A DNA stretch of 64,000 nt, from contig NZ_CP021404.1 of the NCBI RefSeq assembly GCF_002504165.1, positions 2,914,001-2,978,000 on the forward strand, written 5' to 3'. The position numbers and the translations under genes were made by a program. The DNA comes from Pacificitalea manganoxidans (GTDB lineage: Bacteria > Pseudomonadota > Alphaproteobacteria > Rhodobacterales > Rhodobacteraceae). Positions 52,045 through 62,551 of this stretch are shown here, piece after piece. The notes under the pieces were generated by a model. The model did no database searches. It was not told the origin of the DNA and saw only the letters and a list, made by a program, of their open reading frames with translations. Numbering within the stretch: position 1 is the first letter of the stretch; each line of letters starts with the position of its first letter.

Positions 52045-52413
52045 TTACTTCTTCTTACCAGCAATCGCCTTCGCAGGACCTTTACGGGTGCGGGCGTTGG
52101 TATGGGTGCGCTGACCGCGCACGGGCAGGTTGCGACGATGACGCAGACCGCGGTAGCAGCCGAGGTCCATCAGACGCTTGACGTTCATCTGCACTTCACG
52201 GCGCAGGTCGCCTTCGACGGTAAAGTTGGCGTCGATATGCTCACGCACAGCGAGCACTTCGGCGTCGGAAAGTTCGTTCACACGGCGGGTCAGGTCGATG
52301 CCAACCGCTTCGCAGATGCTGCGTGCGGAATCGTCGCCGATACCGTGGATATACGTGAGGGCAATCGGAACCCGTTTGCCCGTCGGAATGTTGACGCCAG
52401 CGATACGTGCCAA
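52045..52413 (-). CDS. rpsM: Ribosomal protein S13, probable TTG start
   Basis: 122-residue small-subunit protein, start read as TTG ([19 protein letters not shown]) because S13 begins M-A-R-I-A-G-V-N and no ATG fits: the only in-frame ATG lies 48 bases upstream and would add 16 unrelated residues. AAGGAAG lies 5-6 bases before the TTG. The C-terminal [24 protein letters not shown] contains the expected basic tail. It follows adk by 211 bases. Confidence 0.95.
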   Translation of the reverse strand: MARIAGVNIPTGKRVPIALTYIHGIGDDSARSICEAVGIDLTRRVNELSDAEVLAVREHIDANFTVEGDLRREVQMNVKRLMDLGCYRGLRHRRNLPVRGQRTHTNARTRKGPAKAIAGKKK

Positions 52414-52624
52414 GGTGTCTTCCTTCGGTTGCGGTTCCGTAGCACCGGAACCTTTTTTCACAACAGAAGCCCGAAAGCGTAACGCCCTCGGGCCGATGAT
52501 CTCTGCGAATCGGACGGGCCCCGAAGGGCCCGAAAACCGCGATTCTCATGAGAGAGAGCGTTGCCTATGCGCTTTCCGCGCAGCGGTCAACCCCGCCCTA
52601 CCCGCTTTGTCAAGAACTGGCTGA

Positions 52625-53266
52625 TCAGTCCAGGATCGCCGCGATGGAGGCTTTCACCTCGGCCATCGGGGCCAGCCCATCGACACGTTTCAGCATGTCC
52701 TTGGCATAGTAGAAGCCCAGCAGCGGCGAGGTCTTCTTGTAGTATTCCATCAACCGGTTCTTCAGAGCGTCTTCATTGTCGTCCGCCCGGCGCTTGAACT
52801 CGGTGCCGCCGCAATTGGTGCACTTGCCATCCGCGGGAATGGGCTTGGTCACGTCGTGGTAGACCTCGCCGCAATTCGCGCAGGTGGAGCGCCCGGTGAT
52901 CCGAGCAACCAGTGCATCATCTTCGACCGACAGTTCGATCACAGCGTCCAGCGTCTGACCGGTTTCAGCCATCAGCGCGTCCAGCGCATCGGCCTGTGCC
53001 AGCGTCCGGGGGAACCCGTCAAAAATGAACCCGCCGCCGTTTTCGCCTTCCAGCTTCTCGCGGATCAGGCCGATGACGATCTCGTCGGTGACCAGTTCCC
53101 CGCGGGCCATCACGTCGGCGACGCGTTTGCCCATCTCGGTGCCACTGTCCTTGGCTTCGCGCAGCATGTCGCCGGTCGAAAGCTGGATCATGCCCCTCTC
53201 CTCCACGAGCGTGCGGGCTTGTGTGCCTTTGCCTGCTCCGGGGGGCCCAAGAAGGATAATGTTCAT
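52625..53266 (-). CDS. adk: Adenylate kinase
   Basis: Interconverts ATP, AMP and ADP. The 213 residues have the P-loop [13 protein letters not shown] at 6-18, [12 protein letters not shown], and a LID region with four cysteines, C129, C132, C149 and C152, which bind zinc as in gram-positive adenylate kinases. Overlap of 4 bases with secY and position between secY and rpsM is typical for alphaproteobacteria. Its start is ATG with a strong site. Confidence 0.97.
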   Translation of the reverse strand: MNIILLGPPGAGKGTQARTLVEERGMIQLSTGDMLREAKDSGTEMGKRVADVMARGELVTDEIVIGLIREKLEGENGGGFIFDGFPRTLAQADALDALMAETGQTLDAVIELSVEDDALVARITGRSTCANCGEVYHDVTKPIPADGKCTNCGGTEFKRRADDNEDALKNRLMEYYKKTSPLLGFYYAKDMLKRVDGLAPMAEVKASIAAILD

Positions 53267-54621
53267 CTGCGTGCTGTCCCTTTACGTCCGCCCCGCTTCT
53301 TACCGCGAAGTTGAGATTTTTCGATCAGACCTTCGTACTGATGCGCCAGCAGGTGCGACTGGATCTGCTGAATGGTGTCCATGGTAACCGACACAACGAT
53401 CAGGACCGAGGTGCCGCCGAAATAGAACGGAATGGCCAGCTGCGCGCGCAGGATCTCGGGCAGCAGCGCCACGAGCGCCAGATAGCCGGAGCCGAGCACC
53501 AGAACCCGCGTCACCACATAGGACAGGTAGTCCTCGGTCTTCTTGCCCGGACGGATACCGGGGATGAAGCCGTTCTGGTTCTTGAGGTTGTCGGCGACGT
53601 CGTCGGGCTTGAAGGCGACGTTGAACGTATAGAAGTAGGTGAAGAACACGATCATCGCCGTGAAGAACAGCAGATAGAGCGGCTGACCCGGCCCGAAATA
53701 GGCAAGGATCGTCGACATGACCGGGCCGGAATCGGCACCCGAGAAGGTCGAGATGGTCGTGGGCAGCAGCAGCAGGGACGAGGCAAAGATTGCCGGGATC
53801 ACGCCCGCCGGGTTCACTTTGATCGGCAGGTGGCTGGAGCCGCCATCGAACACCTTCATCCCCACCTGACGGCGCGGATACTGGATATGGATCTTGCGCA
53901 GCGCGCGCTCCATGAACACGACAAAGGCAATGGTCGCGATCACCATCACGATCACGCCCACGATGATCACAGGGCTGATCGCGCCCGACCGGCCTTGGCT
54001 CAGGAACTGGGCCAGCGCGGCAGGGATTTCAGCGATAATGCCAACGAAGATGATCAGCGAAATGCCGTTGCCGACACCGCGCGCGGTGATCTGCTCGCCC
54101 AGCCACATCAGGAACATGGTGCCACCCACCAGCGTGATGACGGTCGCGGCACGGAAGAACCAGCCCGGATCGGTGACCAGATCGCCCGCTTCCAGCGACA
54201 CGGCAAGCCCGTAGGCCTGGAACGTGGCGATGAGGACAGTGCCCCAGCGGGTGTATTGGTTGATTTTCTTGCGGCCCTGCTCGCCCTCTTTCTTCAGCTG
54301 CTCTAGCTGCGGCACAAGCGCCGTCAGAAGCTGCACGATGATTGAGGCGGAGATGTAGGGCATGATGCCGAGGGCAAAGATACCCATCCGGCCAAGCGCG
54401 CCGCCGGTGAACATCGACAGAATGCCGCCGATCCCTGCGGAGGCTTGCTCCATGAAGTCGCGGAGGGCACCGCCGTCGATACCCGGCACGGGAATATAGG
54501 TGCCCAGTCGGTAGACGATCAGAAGACCCAGGGTGAAGAAGATGCGCTGGCGGAGCTCAGTGGCCTTGCCAAGCGCGCCCCAGCTCATGTTCGCCGCCAT
54601 TTGCTCTGCTGCGGATGCCAT
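53263..54621 (-). CDS. secY: Protein translocase subunit SecY
   Basis: Central pore of the Sec translocon. The 452 residues show ten membrane helices; signature segments are [46 protein letters not shown] and [15 protein letters not shown]-like [15 protein letters not shown]. The C-terminal tail is basic ([13 protein letters not shown]). It starts 102 bases after rplO and its stop overlaps adk. Confidence 0.97.
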   Translation of the reverse strand: MASAAEQMAANMSWGALGKATELRQRIFFTLGLLIVYRLGTYIPVPGIDGGALRDFMEQASAGIGGILSMFTGGALGRMGIFALGIMPYISASIIVQLLTALVPQLEQLKKEGEQGRKKINQYTRWGTVLIATFQAYGLAVSLEAGDLVTDPGWFFRAATVITLVGGTMFLMWLGEQITARGVGNGISLIIFVGIIAEIPAALAQFLSQGRSGAISPVIIVGVIVMVIATIAFVVFMERALRKIHIQYPRRQVGMKVFDGGSSHLPIKVNPAGVIPAIFASSLLLLPTTISTFSGADSGPVMSTILAYFGPGQPLYLLFFTAMIVFFTYFYTFNVAFKPDDVADNLKNQNGFIPGIRPGKKTEDYLSYVVTRVLVLGSGYLALVALLPEILRAQLAIPFYFGGTSVLIVVSVTMDTIQQIQSHLLAHQYEGLIEKSQLRGKKRGGRKGTARR

Positions 54622-54723
54622 TCGCGGTCTCTCTTACATGACGGCGCCGCCGGACCGTTTCCCGGTCGGCGGCGCGGAAAAACATGAAGTGATGTAAGCG
54701 GCGAGGACGCCGCCCACAACCAC

Positions 54724-55197
54724 TTATTCGGCAGCCGCCGTGCTGGGCAGGGTCACAGAACCGCCAGCTTTCTCGATCAGCTCAACCGCCTGCTTGGAGG
54801 CGCCGGTGACGTTCAGCTCGACCTTGGCCGAGAAATCGCCCTTTGCCAGAACGCGCACGCCGTCCAGTTTACGACGGACCAGACCGCTTGCGACCAGCGC
54901 ATCTTCGGTGATGGCGGCGGAGGTGTCGATCTTCTTGGCGTCGATGAATTTCTGCAGCAGGCCGAGGTTCACCACCGCGAATTTCTTGCGGTTCGGCTTG
55001 TTGAAGCCGCGCTTCGGCAGACGCTGGTAGAGCGGCATCTGGCCACCCTCGTAGCCGTTCAGCGCCACACCCGAGCGGGATTTCTGACCCTTGATACCAC
55101 GACCGGCGGTTTTACCCTTGCCGGAGCCGGGACCACGGCCAACGCGCTTTTTGCTGTGGGTGGAGCCGTCAGCGGGACGGAGTTCATGAAGTTTCAT
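54724..55197 (-). CDS. rplO: Ribosomal protein L15
   Basis: 157-residue large-subunit protein starting [22 protein letters not shown], with the glycine-rich motif [24 protein letters not shown] cut across several repeats. ATG 55197 is preceded by a good GGAG site; a longer in-frame reading to 55356 is not credible. It is separated from rpmD by the metallo-hydrolase gene and two terminators, so it likely has its own promoter, although no clear one is seen. Confidence 0.97.
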   Translation of the reverse strand: MKLHELRPADGSTHSKKRVGRGPGSGKGKTAGRGIKGQKSRSGVALNGYEGGQMPLYQRLPKRGFNKPNRKKFAVVNLGLLQKFIDAKKIDTSAAITEDALVASGLVRRKLDGVRVLAKGDFSAKVELNVTGASKQAVELIEKAGGSVTLPSTAAAE

Positions 55198-55401
55198 TGT
55201 CGCTTCTCCTTGCCGGATGTGCCCCCCGAGCGACGTATGGGACAACCACGGCGTTTGATGATTTTCGTGAATCGGGCCTAAGGCCACTGCGGGCGTATAG
55301 CTGCCGCGCGCGCCCCGATCAAGGGCTGTCGCCCCTGCCCGTCTGTCCGCCCGCACGGGACCGCTGCACCCGCGACAGTAGAACGCAGGCTACAGACGCA
55401 G

Positions 55402-55426
55402 AAAACCCCGACGCGTGCGCCGGGGT
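55402..55426 (-). terminator. Terminator after the metallo-hydrolase gene
   Basis: ACCCCG-G-CG and CG-T-CGGGGT pair around a four-base loop; on the minus strand TTTTC follows. It lies 27 bases past the metallo-hydrolase stop and before rplO. Confidence 0.6.
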
Positions 55427-55453
55427 GTTCTCCTTTAGATCAGACTTTGGCGC

Positions 55454-56239
55454 TCAAAGCTCGCCGGGGGCATACCAATCACCCATGCGAACCTCAGACG
55501 CCGCGCCGACCAGTTCGGCGAAATGCTCGGGGTCCTGCGTGCCGCCGTCCTGTCCACGATAGTGATAGGGATAGACGTAGGTCGGCTTGAACTCCGCCAC
55601 CGCCTCGGCCGCTTGTTCGGCGGTCATTGTGAAGGGCAGGTTCATACACAGGAAGCACAGGTCGATGTCCTCCAGCGCCAGCATCTCGGGCGTCGGCTCG
55701 GTATCGCCCGAAATGTAGACCTTGAAGTCGCCAAAGGCCAGCACATAGCCATTGTCGCGGCCGGGCGGGTGATAGTTCATCCGCTCTTCGGTCGTGTTCT
55801 GCGCCGGAATGGCGTCGATCGACACGTCCCCGAACATATCCCGCTCGCCATTGCCGATCTGACGGGCGGTGGCCTTCAACTCTTCGGGCAGCTTTTCGTG
55901 AACGGCGGGGTTGGTGATCATCTCCACCCCGTCTCCGGCCAGCGCCGTGAGCGTTTCGGGATCGAAATGATCGCCATGCTCATGGGTGATAAGGATCAAA
56001 GCGGGCGCGGGAAGATCCGCGAATTTCTCGGCTCCACCGACCGGATCGACATAAATTACACCTGCCGGCGTCTCCATGACAAAGGACGCATGCGCGACCG
56101 GGTGCACGGTGATGGGGCCCGCGTCGGTTTCGAACGTATCGCCCATATGAGCCTCCGCGCGCGCGGCAAAGGGAAGGACGGTGACGGCGCTGGCGCTTGC
56201 AGCGGCTGTCACAAGAAAGGATCGACGGGTCTGGCGCAT
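55454..56239 (-). CDS. Tat-exported metallo-beta-lactamase-fold hydrolase
   Basis: A 261-residue protein with a twin-arginine signal (RQTRRSFLV, cut near A30) and a metallo-beta-lactamase fold. The metal motif is THEHGDHFD (H86, H88, D90, H91), with DPVGG, a second metal histidine in NYHPPGRDN and SGDTE, and C-terminal YPYHYRG. It belongs to the large UlaG/YcjY-like group; the substrate is unknown. It lies between rpmD and rplO, flanked by terminators, so it is an independent transcription unit. Similar residues suggest an exported, folded metal enzyme. Confidence 0.88.
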   Translation of the reverse strand: MRQTRRSFLVTAAASASAVTVLPFAARAEAHMGDTFETDAGPITVHPVAHASFVMETPAGVIYVDPVGGAEKFADLPAPALILITHEHGDHFDPETLTALAGDGVEMITNPAVHEKLPEELKATARQIGNGERDMFGDVSIDAIPAQNTTEERMNYHPPGRDNGYVLAFGDFKVYISGDTEPTPEMLALEDIDLCFLCMNLPFTMTAEQAAEAVAEFKPTYVYPYHYRGQDGGTQDPEHFAELVGAASEVRMGDWYAPGEL

Positions 56240-56366
56240 GAAATAACCTCCGGTTGGGTGGGCAAGCAGATAGATCGCCACACCATCAAGGCAATCGCCG
56301 TCGCCCATGACAAGTCCCGCGATCCCGCGCCCGCGATCACACTGGCGCGAGCCGCTTCCGGAAACG

Positions 56367-56400
56367 AAAAACGCCCCCCGGAAAACCGGAGGGCGTTTTA
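56367..56400. terminator. Bidirectional terminator between rpmD and the metallo-hydrolase gene
   Basis: AAAACGCCC-C-CCGG and CCGG-A-GGGCGTTTT pair with one mismatch around an AAAA loop, with A-run and T-run on the two sides. It lies 37 bases past rpmD and would end the spc transcript. Confidence 0.8.
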
Positions 56401-56437
56401 ATCTGTTGCAGGCCCGTCATACCGGGCCAAGGGCCGC

Positions 56438-56626
56438 TTAGCCGCGCTCTTCGACGATCTCGACGAGGTGCGGGATCTTGGCGACCATGCCGCGAACCGA
56501 AGGAGTGTCCTCCAGTTCACGGGTGCGGTGCATCTTGTCGAGGCCGAGGCCTTTCAGCGTAGCGCGCTGAACGGCGGGACGGCGGATCGGGGAACCGATC
56601 TGCTTAACGACGATGGTCTTTGCCAT
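56438..56626 (-). CDS. rpmD: Ribosomal protein L30
   Basis: 62-residue large-subunit protein beginning [16 protein letters not shown] and containing [13 protein letters not shown], typical of bacterial L30. It follows rpsE by 12 bases. A bidirectional terminator sits 37 bases past its stop, so it ends this part of the spc operon. Confidence 0.97.
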   Translation of the reverse strand: MAKTIVVKQIGSPIRRPAVQRATLKGLGLDKMHRTRELEDTPSVRGMVAKIPHLVEIVEERG

Positions 56627-56638
56627 GTGCTGGTCTCC

Positions 56639-57202
56639 TTACGCTTCGGCGGGCTCGGCCGGCGCGTCATCCTTTTTGAGGATGTCGGCGACCTTCTTGC
56701 CACGACGCTGGGCGACCAGACGCGGGCTGCTCTCCTTGCGGAGACCGTCCAGCGTGGCGCGGATCATGTTGTAGGGGTTCTGGGTGCCGATGGATTTCGC
56801 CACCACATCCTGAACGCCCAGCATCTCGAACACGGCGCGCATCGGACCACCGGCAATGATGCCGGTCCCGGTGGGTGCCGAGCGCATCACGATGCGGCCC
56901 GCGCCATGACGGCCCTCAATATCGTGGTGCAGGGTGCGGCCTTCGCGCAGCGGCACGCGGATCATGCCGCGCTTCGCCTGTTCGGTCGCCTTACGGATGG
57001 CCTCGGGGACCTCCTTGGCCTTACCTTTGCCGAAGCCGACGCGGCCCTTCTGATCGCCTACGACGACAAGCGCGGCAAAGCCGAAACGCTTACCGCCTTT
57101 GACGGTCTTGGACACACGGTTGATCGCAACCAGACGATCGGCGAATTCCGGGGTTTCGTCGCGGTCGCGACGGTTGCCCCGGCGGTTATCACGTTCTGCC
57201 AT
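56639..57202 (-). CDS. rpsE: Ribosomal protein S5
   Basis: 187-residue small-subunit protein with the double-stranded-RNA fold: [33 protein letters not shown] and [17 protein letters not shown] basic N-terminal stretch and an acidic C-terminal tail ([12 protein letters not shown]) are present. It follows rplR by 11 bases. Confidence 0.98.
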   Translation of the reverse strand: MAERDNRRGNRRDRDETPEFADRLVAINRVSKTVKGGKRFGFAALVVVGDQKGRVGFGKGKAKEVPEAIRKATEQAKRGMIRVPLREGRTLHHDIEGRHGAGRIVMRSAPTGTGIIAGGPMRAVFEMLGVQDVVAKSIGTQNPYNMIRATLDGLRKESSPRLVAQRRGKKVADILKKDDAPAEPAEA

Positions 57203-57213
57203 CTATCGTCTCC

Positions 57214-57573
57214 TTAGAACTTGAGGCCGCCTTCACGGGCGGCGTCGGCGAGAGCCTTAACCTTCCCGTGAAACAGGAAACCGCCGCGGTCGAAGTAGCA
57301 TTCTTCCACACCGGCCTTCTTGGCACGCTCTGCGATCGTCGAACCGACTTTCGAAGCGGCCTCGACGTTGTTCTTGCCGACCAGGCCCAGATCCTTCTCG
57401 AGCGAGGAGGCCGAAGCGAGCGTCACGCCGTTCACATCGTCGATCAGCTGCACGCTGATGTTCTTGTTGGAGCGGTGAACGCTCAGGCGCACGCGCCCTG
57501 CATTCATTTTCCGCAGTTTGTTCCGGACGCGCAGGCGGCGCTTCAGGAACAGGTCTCTCTTGCTGTTTGCCAT
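57214..57573 (-). CDS. rplR: Ribosomal protein L18
   Basis: 119-residue 5S rRNA-binding protein with [19 protein letters not shown]-type core ([16 protein letters not shown]) and [20 protein letters not shown] at the end. It follows rplF by 11 bases and precedes rpsE by 11 bases. Confidence 0.98.
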   Translation of the reverse strand: MANSKRDLFLKRRLRVRNKLRKMNAGRVRLSVHRSNKNISVQLIDDVNGVTLASASSLEKDLGLVGKNNVEAASKVGSTIAERAKKAGVEECYFDRGGFLFHGKVKALADAAREGGLKF

Positions 57574-57584
57574 TGTGCGCGTCC

Positions 57585-58118
57585 TTACTTCTTCTTGCCT
57601 TCCTTGCGGAAGATATACTCGTCCTTGTAGCGGATACCTTTGCCCTTATAGGGCTCCGGCTTCCGCCAGGCGCGGATGTTGGCCGCGACCTGACCGACGA
57701 GCTGCTCATCAGTGCCTTCGACGATGATCTCGGTCTGCTTAGGGCAGGTAACCGAAACACCTTCCGGCACCTCGAAGTTCACTTCGTGCGACAGGCCGAG
57801 CGACAGCTTCAGGGTGTTGCCCTGCATCTGTGCCCGATAACCCACGCCCTGGATTTCGAGGTTCTTCTTGAAACCGTCGGTGACGCCGGTGACCAAGTTG
57901 CCAACCATCGTGCGGGACATGCCCCACTGCTGGCGGGCGCGCTTGGATTTGCCGCGCGGCGTGACGGTGATGACGTTGTCGTTGACCTCAAGGGTTACAT
58001 CATCAGTTGCGGTAAAGGTCCGGGCACCTTTGGGGCCCTTCACTTCGACGGTCTGGCCGGAGACGGAAGCCTGAACTCCCGACGGCAGCTCGACCGGACG
58101 TTTGCCAATACGAGACAT
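57585..58118 (-). CDS. rplF: Ribosomal protein L6
   Basis: 177-residue protein at the sarcin-ricin loop. ATG 58118 starts [16 protein letters not shown]; a longer frame runs into rpsH. Typical segments are VEVKGPKGA and [21 protein letters not shown] near the end. It follows rpsH by 13 bases. Confidence 0.98.
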   Translation of the reverse strand: MSRIGKRPVELPSGVQASVSGQTVEVKGPKGARTFTATDDVTLEVNDNVITVTPRGKSKRARQQWGMSRTMVGNLVTGVTDGFKKNLEIQGVGYRAQMQGNTLKLSLGLSHEVNFEVPEGVSVTCPKQTEIIVEGTDEQLVGQVAANIRAWRKPEPYKGKGIRYKDEYIFRKEGKKK

Positions 58119-58131
58119 TGCCATTCCCTCC

Positions 58132-58521
58132 TTAGAAGACCGTGCAGAGGACTTCGCCGCCAACATTGGCGTTGCGAGCCGCTGCATCCGACATCACGCC
58201 GCGAGACGTGGAGACGATGGAGACACCGAGGCCTTGACGCACCGAGGGGATGTCCTTGACGGACATATACACCCGGCGGCCCGGCTTGGAGACCCGCTTC
58301 ACTTCGCGGATAACCGGGGTGCCTTCGAAATACTTGAGGCTGATCTCAAGTTCGGGATGCTTGCTGTCAGCGACTTTATCGTAGCCGCGGATGTAGCCTT
58401 CGTCGGCCAGCACATCGAGAACCCAGGCGCGCAGCTTGGAAGCGGGGGTGCGAACCGTGGATTTGCCCCGCATCTGTGCGTTGCGAATCCGGGTCAGCAT
58501 ATCACCAAGAGGATCGTTCAT
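58132..58521 (-). CDS. rpsH: Ribosomal protein S8
   Basis: 129-residue small-subunit protein starting [20 protein letters not shown] and ending GGEVLCTVF, with [20 protein letters not shown] near the C-terminus. Its E. coli counterpart represses the spc operon; a target site here cannot be judged by eye. It follows rpsN by 12 bases. Confidence 0.98.
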   Translation of the reverse strand: MNDPLGDMLTRIRNAQMRGKSTVRTPASKLRAWVLDVLADEGYIRGYDKVADSKHPELEISLKYFEGTPVIREVKRVSKPGRRVYMSVKDIPSVRQGLGVSIVSTSRGVMSDAAARNANVGGEVLCTVF

Positions 58522-58533
58522 TTCTGCTCCCCC

Positions 58534-58839
58534 TTACCAGCTGGACTTGACCATGCCGGGGATCTGACCATTGGAGGCCAGATCACGCAGCATGATCCGC
58601 GACATTTTGAGTTTGCGGTAATACGCGCGCGGCCGGCCGGTCAGCTGGCAGCGGTTGTGAAGCCGCGTGGCCGAGGAATTGCGGGGCAGTTCAGCCAGCT
58701 TCAGCGAAGCCCGGAACCGCTCTTCCATCGGTTTGGATTCGTCGCTCACGATCTCTTTGAGAGCGGCGCGTTTGGAAGCGTATTTCGCCACCAGGCGCTG
58801 ACGCTTCTTCTCGCGTTCGACCATAGATTTCTTAGCCAT
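58534..58839 (-). CDS. rpsN: Ribosomal protein S14 (zinc-free form)
   Basis: 101-residue protein starting [16 protein letters not shown], with [23 protein letters not shown] near the C-terminus. It lacks the four zinc cysteines of the short form, so it is the common C-minus version. It follows rplE by 21 bases and precedes rpsH by 12. Confidence 0.97.
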   Translation of the reverse strand: MAKKSMVEREKKRQRLVAKYASKRAALKEIVSDESKPMEERFRASLKLAELPRNSSATRLHNRCQLTGRPRAYYRKLKMSRIMLRDLASNGQIPGMVKSSW

Positions 58840-58860
58840 GTATTCTATCCCTTCCCGCGA

Positions 58861-59424
58861 TCAGCTGTTGAACGGCATGTTGAAATGCTTCAACAGCGAC
58901 TTCGCTTCCGCGTCGGTTTTCGCGGTGGTGCAGACGACGATGTCCATGCCCCAGGTCTCATCGACTTTGTCGAAGTTGATCTCGGGGAACACGATGTGCT
59001 CTTTCAGACCCATGGCGTAGTTGCCACGGCCGTCGAAGCTTTTCCCGCTCACACCGCGGAAGTCGCGGATACGGGGCATCGCAATGGTGATCAGACGGTC
59101 GAGGAATTCATACATCCGCTCGCCGCGCAGGGTCACCTTGACGCCCAGCGGCATTTCTTCACGGACCCGGAAGCCCGCGATGGATTTCTTGGCCTTGTTC
59201 ACGACGGCGCGCTGGCCGGCGATCGCAGTCAGGTCGTCCTGAGCGGATTTGACCTTCTTGCTGTCACGAACCGCTTCGGCGCCGCAGCCGATGTTCAGGA
59301 CGATTTTGTCCAGACGCGGGATCTGCATGTCGTTCTTGTAGGAAAATTCTTCCTTCAGAGCGCCGCGGATCGTGTCGCTGTAGAGCGTCTTGAGACGCGG
59401 GGTATAGGTGGTCGCGTCGAGCAT
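58861..59424 (-). CDS. rplE: Ribosomal protein L5
   Basis: 187-residue 5S rRNA-binding protein. Family segments include [36 protein letters not shown] and [16 protein letters not shown]. The start overlaps the rplX stop by 1 base. It precedes rpsN by 21 bases. Confidence 0.98.
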   Translation of the reverse strand: MLDATTYTPRLKTLYSDTIRGALKEEFSYKNDMQIPRLDKIVLNIGCGAEAVRDSKKVKSAQDDLTAIAGQRAVVNKAKKSIAGFRVREEMPLGVKVTLRGERMYEFLDRLITIAMPRIRDFRGVSGKSFDGRGNYAMGLKEHIVFPEINFDKVDETWGMDIVVCTTAKTDAEAKSLLKHFNMPFNS

Positions 59425-59729
59425 CAGATCACGTCTCCCGTGGTCTTGGCGAACCGAACCTTTTTGCCGTCTTCCGTGCGGAAGCCGACGCGGGTCGCTT
59501 TGCCGTTGGCATCGAGGAAGGCGAGGTTGCTGAGTTCGATCGGCATCGCCTTGGGCTGACGGCCGCCCTGGCTCGTCTGGGTCTGACGCGTATGACGGAT
59601 CGCCACGTTCACGCCCTCGACCACGGCCTTGCCGGATTTCGGGTCGACAGAGGCGATTTCGCCCTGCTTGCCCTTGTCCTTGCCGGTCAGCACGACGACC
59701 TTGTCGCCCTTTTTCAGTTTAGCAGCCAT
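59424..59729 (-). CDS. rplX: Ribosomal protein L24
   Basis: 101-residue KOW-domain protein that helps start 50S assembly: [20 protein letters not shown] near the N-terminus and [18 protein letters not shown] near the end. It is 1 base after rplN and overlaps rplE by 1 base. Confidence 0.98.
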   Translation of the reverse strand: MAAKLKKGDKVVVLTGKDKGKQGEIASVDPKSGKAVVEGVNVAIRHTRQTQTSQGGRQPKAMPIELSNLAFLDANGKATRVGFRTEDGKKVRFAKTTGDVI

Positions 59730-59730
59730 C

Positions 59731-60099
59731 TTACAGCACCTCCGGAGCGAGCGAGATGATCTTCATGAAGTTCTTCGCGCGAAGCTCACGAACCACCGGC
59801 CCGAAGATACGGGTGCCGACCGGCTCGTTGTTGTTGTTGAGGATGACGGCGGCGTTGCGATCAAAGCGGATGGCGGTGCCATCTTCGCGACGCACTTCCT
59901 TGGCGGTGCGGACGACGACGGCCTTGCGGACGTCACCTTTCTTCACGCGGCCGCGCGGAATGGCTTCCTTGACGGACACCACAATGATGTCGCCAACGGA
60001 TGCGTATTTCCGCTTGGACCCGCCGAGGACCTTGATGCACTGAACCCGGCGTGCACCGGAGTTGTCAGCGACATCCAGATTAGTCTGCATCTGGATCAT
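59731..60099 (-). CDS. rplN: Ribosomal protein L14
   Basis: 122-residue large-subunit protein with [20 protein letters not shown] and [20 protein letters not shown], the full family core. It follows rpsQ by 77 bases and precedes rplX by 1 base. Confidence 0.98.
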   Translation of the reverse strand: MIQMQTNLDVADNSGARRVQCIKVLGGSKRKYASVGDIIVVSVKEAIPRGRVKKGDVRKAVVVRTAKEVRREDGTAIRFDRNAAVILNNNNEPVGTRIFGPVVRELRAKNFMKIISLAPEVL

Positions 60100-60176
60100 A
60101 GGGTTTCTCCCGACCTATGGGGGGCCTCTCTGGCCTTACCCCCAGGGTTTCGATCAAACCAGGTGTGGTTTGCGCC

Positions 60177-60410
60177 TTAGGAGGCGGTCACCACCTCCCA
60201 GCGTTTGGTTTTCGAGATCGGCGCACATTCCTGAATGCGGACGCTGTCGCCGATCTTGAACTGGTTCTGCGCATCATGTGCGCGGTATTTCTTAGACTTC
60301 CGGATCGTCTTTTTCAGAACCGGGTGCGTGAAGCGGCGCTCGACAGAGACGGTAACCGTCTGGTCGTTCTGGTCGCCGGTCACGGTGCCTTGGAGAATTC
60401 GTTTGGGCAT
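60177..60410 (-). CDS. rpsQ: Ribosomal protein S17
   Basis: 77-residue small-subunit protein ([20 protein letters not shown]) with [18 protein letters not shown] and ending WEVVTAS. This short form is typical of alphaproteobacteria. It follows rpmC by 14 bases and precedes rplN by 77 bases. Confidence 0.97.
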   Translation of the reverse strand: MPKRILQGTVTGDQNDQTVTVSVERRFTHPVLKKTIRKSKKYRAHDAQNQFKIGDSVRIQECAPISKTKRWEVVTAS

Positions 60411-60424
60411 GCGTCTGGCTCCGC

Positions 60425-60631
60425 TTACTCAGCCTGCGCGGCCTGGGCCGCTTTCTCGTTCAGGATGGTCTTCACACGCGCAGCAGCGCGGCGGACCTGA
60501 CGCATCCGGGCGGTGTTCTCGATGGAGCCGGTGGCCTGCTGGAAACGCAGGTTGAAGCTCTCTTTCTTGAGGCTCGACAGCTCGTCACGGAGCTGGTCGG
60601 GCGTCTTCTCTCTCAATTCCTGGGCGTTCAT
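60425..60631 (-). CDS. rpmC: Ribosomal protein L29
   Basis: 68-residue helical protein from ATG 60631 ([19 protein letters not shown]) with [20 protein letters not shown], the family core. A longer in-frame ATG at 60706 is rejected because it adds a basic stretch unlike L29. It follows rplP by 120 bases, a gap that contains a modest hairpin near 60715-60738. Confidence 0.97.
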   Translation of the reverse strand: MNAQELREKTPDQLRDELSSLKKESFNLRFQQATGSIENTARMRQVRRAAARVKTILNEKAAQAAQAE

Positions 60632-60751
60632 TCGCCTCATCCTCTTATCAGAAGTCACCACACCCCCCGTCACGCGGGGCATTGAGCGGCGGCGCTTTTC
60701 CAACAAAGCACCGAACCCCCAGAAGAATTTCCGGGGGTCCGGCTGAAAACC

Positions 60752-61165
60752 TTACCAGTCTTCGCGCTCGACGATCCGGGTTTTGACCGGAAGCTTCATC
60801 GCTGCGAGACGGAGCGCTTCCCTTGCCACGGATTCGGACACACCGTCAAGTTCAAACATGACGCGGCCCGGTTTCACCTTGGCTGCCCAGAAATCCACGG
60901 AACCTTTACCCTTACCCATCCGGACTTCGGTGGGCTTGGAGGTCACGGGCGTATCCGGGAAGATACGGATCCAGACACGACCCTGACGTTTCATGTGCCG
61001 GGTCATGGCGCGACGGGCTGCTTCGATCTGACGCGCGGTGACGCGCTCGGGCTGAACAGCCTTAAGACCGAAAGACCCGAAGTTCAGGTCGAAACCGCCT
61101 TTTGCCTGGCCGTGAATCCGGCCTTTGTGCATCTTGCGGTATTTTGTACGCTTAGGTTGAAGCAT
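60752..61165 (-). CDS. rplP: Ribosomal protein L16
   Basis: 137-residue large-subunit protein near the peptidyl-transferase centre. It starts [19 protein letters not shown], with [20 protein letters not shown] and [19 protein letters not shown]. It follows rpsC by 13 bases. A 120-base gap then leads to rpmC. Confidence 0.98.
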   Translation of the reverse strand: MLQPKRTKYRKMHKGRIHGQAKGGFDLNFGSFGLKAVQPERVTARQIEAARRAMTRHMKRQGRVWIRIFPDTPVTSKPTEVRMGKGKGSVDFWAAKVKPGRVMFELDGVSESVAREALRLAAMKLPVKTRIVEREDW

Positions 61166-61178
61166 CTGTCAGTTCTCC

Positions 61179-61886
61179 TCAGCGATCGCGACGCGGACGG
61201 GAGCCGCCGCCGCTTTCCTGGAGCTCCGTGTGACGACGGTCACGAGCAGACGGGTCATGCTCCATGATCTCGCCTTTGAAGATCCAGACCTTCACACCGA
61301 TGATGCCATAGGGGGTCGAGCCCTCGGCATGGGCGTAGTCGATATCGGCCCGCAGGGTGTGCAGCGGCACGCGACCTTCGCGATACCATTCGGTCCGAGC
61401 GATCTCGGCGCCGCCAAGGCGGCCCGCGACGTTAACCCGGATACCCAGCGCACCCATGCGCATGGCGTTCTGAACCGAACGCTTCATGGCACGGCGGAAG
61501 CTGACACGACGCTCCAGCTGTTGCGCGATCGACTCGGCGACCAGCGCGGCATCCAGTTCCGGCTTGCGCACTTCAACGATGTTGAGGTGCAGCTCGCTGT
61601 CGGTCATCTTGGCCAGCTTCTTGCGAAGCACCTCGATGTCCGCACCCTTCTTACCGATGATAACACCGGGGCGGGCGGTATGGATCGTAACGCGGCACTT
61701 CTTGTGCGGACGCTCGATGATGACGCGGCTGATGCCGGCCTGCTTGCACTCGGTCTCGATGAATTCGCGGATCGCGATATCTTCGAGCAGCAGATCACCG
61801 TAATCCTTGGTGTCGGCATACCAGCGGCTGTCCCAGGTGCGGTTGACCTGGAGGCGCATGCCGATCGGATTGACCTTATGTCCCAT
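61179..61886 (-). CDS. rpsC: Ribosomal protein S3
   Basis: 235-residue small-subunit protein. It starts [20 protein letters not shown], has the KH domain loop [19 protein letters not shown] and [18 protein letters not shown]. The C-terminal tail ([11 protein letters not shown]) is basic. It overlaps rplV by 1 base. Confidence 0.98.
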   Translation of the reverse strand: MGHKVNPIGMRLQVNRTWDSRWYADTKDYGDLLLEDIAIREFIETECKQAGISRVIIERPHKKCRVTIHTARPGVIIGKKGADIEVLRKKLAKMTDSELHLNIVEVRKPELDAALVAESIAQQLERRVSFRRAMKRSVQNAMRMGALGIRVNVAGRLGGAEIARTEWYREGRVPLHTLRADIDYAHAEGSTPYGIIGVKVWIFKGEIMEHDPSARDRRHTELQESGGGSRPRRDR

Positions 61887-62266
61887 TAGGCTTGCTCCTC
61901 AACTTGACGCACGGTGATCGTCAGTTCCGAGAACGGCTTGACGATCCGACCGAACCGGCCACGCGCCCGCGGACGACCGCGCTTCATGGTCAGGTTCTTG
62001 CCGACATAGGCTTCGGCGACGATCAGCTCATCCACGTCGAGATTATGGTTGTTCTCGGCGTTGGCGATGGCGGACTGAAGACATTTCTTCACGTCTGCGG
62101 CGATCCGCTTCTTGGAGAAGGTCAGCTCGGCCATAGCCTTGTCGACTTTCTTGCCGCGGATCATCTGAGCCACGAGGTTCAGCTTCTGGGGGCTGGTGCG
62201 GAGCATCCGCGCCTTGGCCAGCGCTTCATTCTCTGCCACGCGGCGAGGGTTCTTTTCCTTGCCCAT
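61886..62266 (-). CDS. rplV: Ribosomal protein L22
   Basis: 126-residue exit-tunnel protein with [20 protein letters not shown] and [20 protein letters not shown], including the loop that lines the tunnel. It is 3 bases after rpsS and overlaps rpsC by 1. Confidence 0.98.
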   Translation of the reverse strand: MGKEKNPRRVAENEALAKARMLRTSPQKLNLVAQMIRGKKVDKAMAELTFSKKRIAADVKKCLQSAIANAENNHNLDVDELIVAEAYVGKNLTMKRGRPRARGRFGRIVKPFSELTITVRQVEEQA

Positions 62267-62269
62267 GAC

Positions 62270-62548
62270 TTATTTCCTCTTCGCTTTCTTATCAGCCGCG
62301 TGACCGTAGTAGGTCCGGGTCGGCGAATACTCACCGAACTTCTGGCCGATCATGTCTTCGGACACGTTCACCGGAATGTGCTTGTGACCGTTGTAGACAC
62401 CAAAGGTGAGGCCCACGAACTGGGGCAGGATAGTCGAACGGCGCGACCAGATCTTGATGACCTCGTTGCGGCCCGACTCGCGGGATTTTTCGGCCTTTTT
62501 GAGGACGTAAGCGTCGACAAACGGGCCTTTCCAGACAGCGCGCGACAT
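62270..62548 (-). CDS. rpsS: Ribosomal protein S19
   Basis: 92-residue small-subunit protein: [20 protein letters not shown], then [20 protein letters not shown] and [20 protein letters not shown], all family hallmarks. It is 3 bases after rplB and 3 before rplV. Confidence 0.98.
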   Translation of the reverse strand: MSRAVWKGPFVDAYVLKKAEKSRESGRNEVIKIWSRRSTILPQFVGLTFGVYNGHKHIPVNVSEDMIGQKFGEYSPTRTYYGHAADKKAKRK

Positions 62549-62551
62549 GGA

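Noticed and set aside
52501-52530. Terminator after adk
   Set aside because: The CGGGCCC-CGAA-GGGCCCG stem is followed on the minus strand by GTCCG without U-tract; the A-run lies on the wrong side for this direction.
58102-59559. 485-codon plus-strand frame opposite rpsH-rpsN-rplE
   Set aside because: Shadow of conserved ribosomal genes.
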